A stretch of DNA of 64,000 nucleotides from Dendrobium chrysotoxum. Taxonomy: Eukaryota > Streptophyta > Magnoliopsida > Asparagales > Orchidaceae. The stretch lies in the NCBI GenBank assembly GCA_019925795.1, contig CM034314.1, forward strand, positions 97,769,264 through 97,833,263, written 5' to 3'. The position numbers and the translations under genes are program-made. Shown in pieces: positions 9,838 to 21,800 of the stretch (position 1 is its first letter; each line of letters begins with the position of its first letter). Under the pieces are notes generated by a model. It saw only the letters and a program-made list of their open reading frames with translations, ran no database searches and had not been told where the DNA came from.

Positions 9838-12800
9838 TTAGGCTGAGCTTAGAAGATTTTTGAACCATTGTACAGAATCCTTTGGGTATCTCTTTAGGTT
9901 GTCTTTGTAATCTACAAAATACAACCCAAATCTTGAAGTGTAACCTGCAGCCCATTCCCAATTATCTAAAAGGGACCACACAAAATATCCTTGAACATTG
10001 CAAGCATCTTCTCTGCATCACACAAGTATAAAATTCAACAACTTTTAGAAAAGTAATATTGATTTTGTTGAGTATTATAGGTGTAAATTCAATTTTATTG
10101 AAGTTCTTTGTGCTAATTCAATCTGCATTTCTTATTTGTGCATGTACTTTGTATTTTATATGGTACATGGTTAAATTATATAAGTCTATCTTTTTTAATA
10201 TCATACTTTTTAACATTAGTTGTTCTTAGGCCGATATAACATGATCATTTTTTCGATGTTCTTTATTTTTTAAAAGAATTTTTACTCACTTAAAACTGGG
10301 CTCCAACGCTTCGTAACTATGGCTTTGGTATATTAATTATAAAAAAAATTTGTCTTTTGAACTTTTTAAACTTCCCATCCATTACCTTAAAAATTTGATC
10401 TATAATCTATATAGCATGTCTTTCAAATCTGAATCCATTTTGATTCCTCAGTACCATTGGTTTTATTTAAACCCATGTTAAATTGTCCTCATTTATAAGT
10501 TTTATTCCACTATGATTACCAAAACTTAACGTCTTTTTTAGACTTTACTATTAAAATGAGACTTCTCTAATTATATAACTCCTTCCAAGTTTATGATTCG
10601 ATTAAAAAAAACCTTTGTTGCCTTATGACTCCAATATTTTCCATTAAATCCATATAGAGCTACGTCAGCTTCAATTTTGATAAAAGATTTTATGGGTTGT
10701 TTGGTGGATGGCAATGGGTGGCTGACGATATCAGCTGGTCGACAATGATCGACAATGGTGAAGACTGGTGGCGGTGGTGGCTAGTGATTGTAGAAGGTGA
10801 GCGGTGGTGCCTGGCGTCGGCGGCGATCAAAGGTGGGCGATGGTCGGTGGCGATGGCGGCGGTAGTGGTGGCGACTAGTGGTAAGGGTGATGAATTTATA
10901 GTGTATTGAGAGCTCACCCAAATTTAACAAATTTCAAATGCATTTGTTTTTCAAACTAAACATCAATATTCTCAAAATCCTTTCATTTGGAACACTACAA
11001 CTATTTTACTTAAAAATCAAATAGCCCTTATAAAAATTACTTTCTTAGGAGGCTTATTCCTTAAACTCACATTTAAGAATTCCTCAAACTAATTATGGTA
11101 TATTTCTTTAATGTTCTCAACTACAAAGAGAATTTCTTTATCTTTACTCCTAATGCATCTAATTTGATCGTTAGATCTTCACCCTATATAATCTTTGCTA
11201 TGTCTCTTTGTAAATTTTTAGTTTCCTCATAATCATTTTTACTTTAATAGTATTTCTTTTTTCACTTTAAAAATATATTTTAATATCTTAATGATTTTTA
11301 TACCTCCACTATTCATAATCACTTTTTTTTTTCCTTTGATAGTATTTTAGATTTGCAGCATTCTTCTTTATTGAAACCAACACCATGTAGGCTCCGTTTG
11401 AGATAGTTTTTTTGCTTCTTTTTAAAATAATTTTTTTAACAAAAATATCTTGAATTAGAAATTTTGGTTCTAAAAAGCCGTTTTAGGAAGCAGTTAGAAA
11501 GCTGGCGCAAACGAAGCTCTAATATCAAATCAAACTTCATAAAATTTTAAACTTCAAATTTATCTATTTGGCAATTTTACTTTGAATTATTAATAACACT
11601 TAATGGCCGAAAAAGATGGTGAAAGACAAGCTCAAATTATAAAGATAAGGCTCAATTAAAAGCACAAATGTTGCACAAAGATAAATGCAGTACCTAATAG
11701 CAGCAGATAGGTTTCCAAGATAGTCATTGTGATATCCAATCCTTTTCTCATCCTTTAGAGCATCATTAATGGATATGAATGGATTGTTTGAATCATCCAT
11801 TCCTATAATTAATATTCACAAAATTCAAAGTTTGTATTTTTTGAAAAAATTTGTCTAAATATGCCTTAGATTTGATATTGTACTGACCATTCTCTGTGAC
11901 AATAACTATAGGGTTGCCATACTTTTGTTTGATGTAGTTCATTAGGCTTCTCATACCACTTGGAACAATATAAAGCCATATGGAGGAGGCCTGCAAGGTA
12001 ATATAATCCACTTTAGCATATAAAAGTTCACAATGAGAAACTAATGTCAAAGTTTTAGGGCTTATAATTATGTTCAAAATTTGAAAACCCCTTTATAATT
12101 ATGCATAATTTAATAATTACCTTGTCACCAATTGGCTTGAAATTCTTGAAGGCTGTAGATGTTAGAAATATTTATGGTCAGCTAATGAAATCTAGAAAGA
12201 AGAAGGAATAAACAAATAAATAATGGACTTATCAATTGTCTGGGTTCCATATTTCATCTTCTCACACAATTTAATAGGTTTGGTGTGAAATAAAAAAAAA
12301 AAGAGGAGATGTATAGAATAGCAAATGTAAGATGTAGAAGATCTAGGAATTGTAATCAAAATGATGTATTAGAAGTAGTCTTAACGGATTTTGTGACGCA
12401 GCCTTCACACCGGGCGTCTAGGGTTTTTCTTCACCCTAGCTGCCTCGCCTCGTCTCTCTTCCTCTCTTCCTCCGGCCTCGCCGGAGGGCTCCGCCTCACT
12501 ACCATGGCTTTTCCTCTCTCAAACACGGATTTTCCCCCTTTGTCATCTTCTTCTCCTGCTAAGAGTCCCTCTCCTCAGAGGAACTGGAAGAATATTGTTG
12601 AATTCACTGAACCTTCTTCGGTTGACCTCCCCCTCTCTTTCTTCCCTGACGAGCCGGATATTGTTCCATTCTCTGGAGACAAACTATCTTTTGGAGCTAA
12701 GGATTGGAAGCTCTGTTTGGTAGGTTATTCTATTGGTCGCCGGCCTTTTTATGAAGCCTTACTTAAAGCTATCCGCAAAACCTGGACCCTTAAAGGTTCG

Positions 12801-15800
12801 TTCCAACTTCTCACCCTCAATGATGGCTTCTTTCTTCTTCGTTTTACCGCTGTTGAAGATTACGAAATGGCATTGTTTAGAGATGTTTGGTTTTTTCTGG
12901 GAAAGCCTTTTATCCTTCAAAAGTGGAACCCTAAATTCAGACCCATGAGAGAAAAATTTTCCACAGTCCCTATCTGGATTAAAATCCATGACTTACCGTT
13001 GGTATGCTGGAACTCGGAGGGCATTTCTAGGATCGCAAGCAAAGTTGGTATTCCTTTTGCTGTGGATGGGCTTACGGCGCAAAAAACCAGACTCACTTAC
13101 GCCCGTGTTTGTGTTCAAGTAAATAGCTCTGCCACTTATCCTGAAGAGATCCCAATTTCACTTGATGGGGATGTTTTTAGCTTGAAGGTGCAATATGAAT
13201 GGAAGCCTACCTCCTGTGAACACTGTAACTCCCTAGTTCACTATTCATCTTTCTGCCCCTCCAAACCGTCTGAAGCCACAGATGCCAATGCCACCACATC
13301 CCAAAATCAACCTCCTCGTGGCAGAAGTTCTTCTAGAAGGCCTAGGAACCGCCATCCCTCTGTCCAGCGAGATACTAGAATTGCTCATAAACACTCATCC
13401 ACCCCAGGCAACAGATTGCTCTCACTAACCCCATAGGTGTCTCCAGTTCTGTACCCCTTAGCACTAGTCTTCCTGCCCAACAAACCATAGCTCCCCCCCC
13501 AGCAGCTGCGGAGGCTTGTGAGGCACTTAACAGTCTCCATCCTATTATTGAAGCCATATATCAACCCCCTATCTCTTTGACACCAGATGCCCCTGTTATA
13601 CCAAACCTAAACTCCCCCACAGAGGATGTTCTAAGCTCTAATTCTAATTCCATTAATTACCTAGAGTCCGACCCCATTGTCACTTCCCCAAATAAATTTG
13701 AAGCCCTCCAACTCCCAGATGCCTCCTCTGCACCTCCCTCACGTCTTCCTTCATCCTCTGCCAAAGACAAATCTATCGTGACCCAGCCTCCAAGCTCATC
13801 CCACACTGCCAAGTCCACTAGGGGGAAGAAAAAAACCCCACATCCTCCAAAAACTTAATGCTGGTATCCAATATAGCGGCTTGGAATATCAAGGGCTTTA
13901 ACAATCCTGATAAAGTGGTTAGCTGTAAAAGTTTAATTAAATCTTGCAAGCTAGACATGATTTGTTTACTTGAGAATAGAATTCAGGCATCCTCACTTCT
14001 GGATTCTTTCTTTCATTCCTCCCGCACTCTCTTCCCTTCGGAAGCTAGTTGCAATAACTTTGGGCTCTCTAAGTCTGGACGAATTTGGATTAAGTGGAAC
14101 TCTCTGAAGATTAATTTCTTCCCTTCGGTTGTCACTTCCCAGTTGATATCTGGCACATTGACTTTTGGCAACAACTCCTTCATCCTCTCTATTGTATATG
14201 CTTCCAATTCTGCTTCAGATCGTGTCACTCTTTGGAATCACATTAGAAATCTGGATGGTATCTCCTCAAACCCCTGGATCATCATTGGGGATTTCAACTG
14301 TTGCAGATTTCCTTCTGAGAAAGCGGGTGGCTGTGCTCTTTCTCAGAACAGGCTTTGGGACTTTAACTCGATGATTTTTGATGTTAATTTAAAAGATCTT
14401 CACTCGGTTGGGCACTCTTACACATGGTTTAATCAGCAATTAGACAATCTTATCCACATTAAGTTGGACCGTGCATTAGTAAACGAAGCTTGGTTGGCCT
14501 CCTTTCCCAACTCCTTCTACTCTATTGAAAACCCTTTGAGCTCTGACCACTACCCCATAGTACTTCACTCTGGTTCTGCTGTTGCTGTGAAACACAGGTT
14601 TCTCTTCAAGAATTATTGGACTAGTATTGATTGCTACTGGGAGGTTCTTTTGGATGTGTTCTCTGCTCCATGTACTGGTAACCCGCTGCTGGATCTCTGT
14701 GATAAGCTCAAAAAACTGAAAGGTATCATTAAAAGCAAAACTTGGGCCAACTCCAATATTTTAAATTCTCACATTTCCAACTTGCAACGTGTTCAAGCTG
14801 ACTGTTTAATTAGGATCTCTCTGGATCCTCTGAATGCTGAGCATAACTCTAATCTTAAATCTGTCAATGTGAAAATCTCTGAATTCACCTCTATGCAAGC
14901 TTCCTGGATTATTCAACGAGCAAAATCCAACCGGTTGTCCAAAGGGGAGGATGATCTCAAGTTTCTTTATGCAAGTATTAGAAGGAGAAAGTGCTCTAAT
15001 AATGCTGCTATCAACCTCTCTATTGTTAACTCCAATGCTGCTAGGTCAGATGCTATTAGTAACCTTATTAGTCACTTTCAAAACCTATACAACCCCTCTC
15101 CACCTTCCAACCCTTCCTCAGACCACTTCCCAGCTGGTAACACCATTGACCCCACTCTTGCTTCCTCCTTAGTTTCACACGTCTCCGATTATGAGATCAA
15201 ATTGGCAGTGTTCTCTGGTTTGTCTGGATCTTCTCCGGGTCCAGACGGTTTTAATTTTCATTTTTATAAAACCAGTTGGCACATTATTGGCCCTGTTGTT
15301 TGCAATGCTGTCAGATCCTTCTTTCTAAAAGGTTACCTGCCTAGAGGAGTTAAAGCCACTGCTCTTGCTTTGATCCCTAAAACTAATCATGTGGCTAACT
15401 TTGGAGATTTTAGACCTATTGCTCTTTGTAATACTATTTACAAGATCATTGCTAAGGTACTTGCTGGCAGGATGAAGAATATTATGCCTCTAATTGTGAA
15501 AGAAAATCAAGCTGGTTTTATCAAGTCAAGGATATCCACTGACAACATAAACCTTGCACAGGAAATTCTATACTTTGCCAACTGCTTTGGTAAAGATAAT
15601 TTTTTCTGTGCAAAGCTGGATATTAAAAAAGCGTTTGACATGGTCTCTAGAGAGTTTCTTATTGCTAGAATGGCTCAAAAAGGATTCCCTCCCACTTTCA
15701 TACAATGGATAAAAGCTTGCATATATGATATTAGATTCTCCATTTCTATCAATGGGCAACTGGAAGGCTTTTTCTCATCCTCTGCAGGTTTACGACAAGG

Positions 15801-18800
15801 GTGTCCCCTTAGTCCTTATTTATTGTCTGATTATGGATGATTTCTCCTGTCTTATAGATGATGGTAGTTTTGAGGGTATTCCCTCTGTGGGTCTTAAAAT
15901 ATCACATCTTCTCTACGCAGATGATCTTCTTATTTTCGGTTCTACTACCATTCCTAACTGCTCCTTGCTCTCATCTCACATTACGACCTTTGCTTCTTCT
16001 TCTGGTCTTCATGTGAATTTTGATAAAAGCTCAATCATTTTTCGGGGTGGTCTTAACTCTCGTGACTCCATCTGCACTGCTCTTTCTATTAACAACATCA
16101 GCAACTATATCAAATATTTGGGTATTCCGATTTCATTTGCTAGAAGGAAGGTTGCCCACTTCTATCCTTTGTTGGAAAGTATCACTAAGAAGCTTGCAGG
16201 TTGGAAGGCAAGTCTTTTATCGCTTGCTGGTAGACTGTAGTACCTCAAATAAACTATTCTGAACTCTATAGCTTATTGGATACGAGGAGTCATTGTACCT
16301 AAAACCATTATTAAATCTATTAAGAAACTATGCTCTTGTTTTCTGTTCTTTGGAGATACTGAGAATGCTAACAAGTTAAGAATGGTTTCTTGGGAAAAAA
16401 TTTGTACTCCAAAACTTAAAGGTGGTTTGGGTGTGCCATCTATTGTTGCTCTTCAATTTGGTAATAATTGCTCTATCATTAGTAGAATGTATAACTGTAA
16501 TAGCCTCCTCTCCAATTGGCTTATCAATCGTTACTGTTCTCCTTGGCGGCCACCTGGTAGTAAAGTTTCTATTTTCTGGAAAGCCATTTGTAATACTGCT
16601 GCTGCTGTTTCTAGCTGCTTTAGCTTCAAAGTCTCTCCTAAGGCTTATATATCTCTTTTCTGGGATAAATGGTGTGATGGAGATATTCTAATAGATAGAT
16701 TGGATGCTGAAGCTCTTTTGCAACATTTCCAGCTTAATGCCAACGTCAAGTCTCTGATTTCTGGCAATAGTTGGAATATCCCTACTCATTTACCTGCTTC
16801 TCTGGATTCATCTATTAGGCAAGTTGAAATTCATGATTGTGACGGTCCTTGCTTACTTTGGAAAAATGCTGGTATAGGTACATTTAGGCATTATGTATCT
16901 GAGTACTATGCTGATATACCTCTTATGGCTTGGGGACCTCTTATCTGGCATAAGCGGCATGTTCTTAAATTTTCGGTGTTTGGTTGGATGACCATGGTAG
17001 GTGGTCTTAAAACCGCGGATGCCTTGATTAAACGCAATATTTACATTGATGCATCCTGCCCTTTTTGTCACACATCCCGTGAGAGTGCCAGTCACCTATA
17101 TTTTGAATGATGCTACACCTTCTCCATCCTTACTTATTTAATACCCGGTACTTCTGCTTGGCTTCTCAGGCCCAACATCATTCAACTTTTAGATTGGATT
17201 AAAGATAAACCTGGCATTTCCAAGACCGTTAGGAATCTTTATCTTCTCATTACTTGCAGTATTATTTACTTCGTTTGGCGTGAGAGGAATGGTAGGAGAT
17301 ACAGTAATACTATGAATTGCAAAAACTCCATCTCCCTCACTATTAGGAGAGCTGTTTTCTCCAAAATCTGTAAATGGAAGCATGGATATGACCTTCTGGA
17401 ATTTTTGTAGCCACAGACGCCTTCTCTTGTTGACTACCGTTGTGCGTGCTGTCCGTTCCAGAGAATTTTCTACAGGACAATGATGTATGCCTATAATGGC
17501 TCTCCCTTTGGACGGTCTTATGGCAACCAAGGGAGTTTACTCGTGCGCAAAGTTTTCTAATTACTGAGTCCTGTATTTTTGGGTGCCTTCCTCTCTGCAC
17601 CTTTTCAGTTCCTTTTCCGATTTCCAGTTGATGAGATTATAGGTGTCTAATGGTTTTGGTATAGCACTGGGAGATTGCCTTTTTGCTTGTGCTTTCTCCT
17701 TTTTGTTTTTTTTCATTTCACACTTGTAATTTGTTTTGATCATCAATATACGGGCTAAGCCCAAATTTTTCCAAAAAAAAAAAAAAATGATGTATTAGAA
17801 GTGAAGATGATAGGATCTTGATTAAAGGATCTATGGCTCATTAGTTGAAGGAGATTGTTGTATTCATGATCACAGGTTCAGTTCAAGTTGCATACTTTAT
17901 GATTTATCACTTATCATTCCCAGAAAAGAAACATCTTAAGAGAATTAAGTATAATCAAATATGAAAATAATGAAGAACAAACTCACGCAGACTGATGGTA
18001 CCAGAATCTGCCAAAGTATCATTTAATAGAACTCCAATTATGTTTGTTGAATTGGCCTTTATGTAATATGTCGTGTAATGGTTTATCCCAACAAAATCCA
18101 ATGAACCCTTAACCCTTGATGTGTCACTTGCCGAAAACTTAGGCAATCTATTTCCAACTCTTTCTCTCATTGAACTTGGATAATCCCCAAAGAATATGGG
18201 ATCCATGAACCTATGAGGAAAAAACAAGAAAATTATCAAATAGATCAACTTACTTTGCCTATATTCATTCAAGTTATTACAATATAATTGATCATTTCTT
18301 TTTTGCATCCTTGATTCATACCAAAATAATTCAAATATAATACAATATTGAATAAACTAAAATTTGGAAGAAGGAACTTAAAGGACTTGGTTTAAGATAT
18401 GTATCATTGGCTTTCATTTAATCCTCTTCTTCTCCATTCTTCTATTCTATCTGTTGGCAGTCTTCATATCTTCAACTTGAAGATTAGACTCTAACCATCC
18501 TTATTTTGATTTTCTATATCAAATCCAAAGAAATGTGAATAATTTGTTTAGGGAATAAGATAAAGCAGTATACTCTTACTGCTCACCATCCAAATTGAAA
18601 GTCCAGTGCTCTTTGTACAGCAGCAGTGTCTTCTGTGGAATTTGATATGGGCTCAAACCACGTAACGTCAAGTGAAATCCCAACGAAGCGATGCTGTACT
18701 GCCTGTGCATTTGAATCCTCTATGGAATCAAAAACTGGTGGTGAATATAACTGTATAGTTTCCTATATTTTAAATTCATATGATAAATAAAACATATGCA

Positions 18801-21800
18801 TATGCTTGCTATGCATCCATATATTTATATAGTCTTGTCTGGTCTATTGGTTGGCTTTTATAAATTCTCATTCCTCTTTCATTTCTGTCATGTAACTTTC
18901 TTGCACAACTTCTATGCATATTATCTTTGATCTACCCATTTTTCTTTTTAATTTGTTGACATTGAGTTGTCAACACGCGTTAAACGTGCATTTTCAATTC
19001 TTCATCATGCATGTCTAAGGCTTCGTTTGGGACGGCTTTCTTATTACTTCTTAAAATAGCTTTTTAGTATAAAAATGTAATTTTTGTATTAAAAAGTTGC
19101 TTTAAGAAGTCATAAGAAAGCCGTCTCAAATGAAGCCTAAACCAATTAAGTCTATTTTTTATCATTTTATCTACAATAAATGCATCTCTCACTATCATTC
19201 TAATATATAGATAACAAAAAAAAACGTAAGAAAGTCTGTAAGATTAGATTACCTTGTATTTTCTCTTGTATACATCGACAGCAGTAGCATGAGATAAGAG
19301 AATGTTGTGGGCAACCATGTAAGGTTCGGTTGCTGAATTCCCTCCTCTACAGAAGAGTTGAAGGAGAATGGAACAGTGTCCTGGGGCTTCTAGCCCAACA
19401 TCATATCCTTGGATTGACATTGTATGAGGTTCATTGAATGTTATCCAGTACTTGACCCTGTCTCCAAATGCCTTAAAGCATGCCTCAGCATATATTGCAT
19501 AATCATTTCTGTGATTTGTACCAAAAAGTTCTTCTGGTCAGTTAAAAGCAATTTTCTTGTATGAATAATAAGAATAGAAACAATAGTGTTCAGTTATTGA
19601 ATGCTCAGATCTCCTCCTAATAAAGCTGTGAAAATTCACTTAATTAAATCCATCATATTTTTATTCACTCAATCAAGATGTCAATTTTTGTAAAACAAAC
19701 TTGTGCCTTTCATGACAGTCTTAATGAAGCAAATGTTAAGTTGTGGAGCCATCCTGTAATTTAGGGTTTTCAATTCATAATAAAATATACAGTAACGCCT
19801 CCATTGATGAACCTCTACAGTATTCTTGGGTTTCTTTTACATAAATTTTTTTATAATGTTTTTTCCCTTTTTCACTCTTTATGTTGAATAAAATGTCTGC
19901 TATTTCCCAACAACAAAACCAATAGAAATAAGCAAAAAATGGAATTACATTATCTGGGGACTGAGCCATCCATTGTATTTATCTTCTAAGACTTGGGGAA
20001 GATCCCAGTGGAAAAGTGTAACATATGGTTTGATCCCTGCGATTTGAATGCATAAGCTAATGCTTAATGGCATAAATTCTTATAGCTGAAAAATATAAGT
20101 TTATGAATTCATTTGAAATAGTTATAGGAGCATTTTGTGCTTGCCTTTGGCTAGCAAGGCATTGATGAGCTTGTTATAGTAGTCAATTCCTGCTTGGTTA
20201 ACTTTGCCAGTCCCATCTGCATATGCAGTAAATTTCAGAATAAAGCACTAGGAATAGCTTTTTAAGTATAACATCTGCAACATATTTACTTCACAAGTGT
20301 TTTCAAGTTCAAGGATTATCAAGAGCAGATGAAGTTGACTTAGCATCTTGAACATGAACTAGATAAATTTAGACCACTAAAATATCCATGGCTTGCAGCT
20401 GAAAACTTGAACTTGTAACTGGTACAAATCAACGTGGAGCTCTCTAAGCATTAAAATATTATATACTAAATGTAGGCAATGATGCCCTTGTGAAGTTCCA
20501 CGAAGAAGAAAATTTAAGACAAGCTTCACCATACACTATTTTGATAGAGGAAGTGTGAAAACAAAATTTTATAGCCAAAAATGTATCTGCTCTGAGAACC
20601 ACTATTGCTGTGAATTTTCGCTGCCTGTGATTTAACTGTTTATTATGAACAAATGTTGATCTAAAACTCAATAATCAAATGTGGAACACAGGTGATATGA
20701 AAATACAGTCTTTAGGACATGCTCTATGAAAGAAAACAAGGCAATAGTGTAAGTTGTGTCCACAAGATGCTATTTTATATGGGGATGAGAATTTGATTAG
20801 GAGATTGAAGATTGCTCAAAATTGGATCGACTCTAAAAGAAAATCGATGTAGATTTTGCTTGAATTTGACTTGAGAATAAGTTTTTGCTATATTTTAGAT
20901 AGTGGTCAAACGCTTTTTGTTTGTTAAAAACATTGCCTATAATCAAATATGATTTAACTTGAGGAAAAATTATTCTGTGAGGTCATCGGATGCCGTTTAG
21001 AGGTGAATCAAGATGCGTCACATCACTTTTTTTATGTGTACCGATGTTGTGTACTGAGTGATGTGACGTATTCTGATTCGCTTTCATTAGCCTGTTCAAT
21101 AAAAAAGCCGTCCCAATAAAGCTCGATGTTGTGTACTGAGTGACGTACCGATGTTGTGGTATTTATAAGATTGGTGGTAGATATATAAATGGTGATATGT
21201 TTGAATTTAGTGGGAGGTTTGGATACGATGTAGGTTTGACTATTTATTTTAGTATTCTTATATCATTTTTTTTATTGTGATATCATCTTATTTATGCTTC
21301 ATTTGGGGCAGTTTTCTCATTGCTTTCTAAAGCAGCTTTCAAGTACAAAAATTTTTTGAACTAGATATTTTTGTACTAAAAAATTATTTTAGAAAGTAAT
21401 AAAAAAGCTATCTCATACGAAACCTTAATTTGTAACTTTTGCTCACCCATTAAAACATTAACAATATCATCTTGGTTAAATTTTTGTTTACCAAAAGAAT
21501 GGGCAAACTTGTCCCAGACTGTGGGTCCTCTTCCATCATCATACACTGCTCCTTCATACTGCAAGTAAGAGAGCTAAGTTAGAAAATTTAGGTGACAAAG
21601 ACAAGCTTCTTTAACAATTTACGAGAAGGCCACTCTTAGTTGCTTGTGAGCTTATTAAATATCCAATATCCATCTTGGACAAGCCCACAAGAGCTGAAAC
21701 GAACGGTTCTGATCATCTGTTTGCACATAATTGAGTGATCTTTAAGATTCGAAAACACTTTGCTTATTTTCACAGATAGAAACCCTTCCAAGCTTGTCAT

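Larger units (their letters stand above)
12377..17786 (+). mobile_element. L1-type LINE, nearly full length
   Basis: A 5.4 kb non-LTR retrotransposon flanked by a 16-bp target duplication, atgatgtattagaagt (12361-12376 and 17787-17802), and ending in a poly-A of about 14. It has a 5' UTR of about 127 bp, an ORF1 with DUF4283 and a CCHC knuckle, and an ORF2 with endonuclease, reverse transcriptase and zf-RVT regions. Damage is limited: a stop and frameshift in ORF1, a frameshift inside the reverse transcriptase, two stops near 16240-16252 and a stop at 17108. It sits antisense in the beta-glucosidase intron between the 32-bp exon 12121-12152 and exon 17987-18210. The long, intact target duplication suggests a fairly young insertion. 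Confidence 0.93.

Noticed and set aside
17189..17764. Minus-strand open frames over the LINE 3' end
   Set aside because: Shadows of the LINE ORF2 tail and 3' UTR, without similarity to any protein.
18211..18308. Extension of the beta-glucosidase exon ORF (MQKRNDQLYCNN)
   Set aside because: It is intron sequence upstream of the acceptor CTCATAG; the conserved text starts at FMDP.
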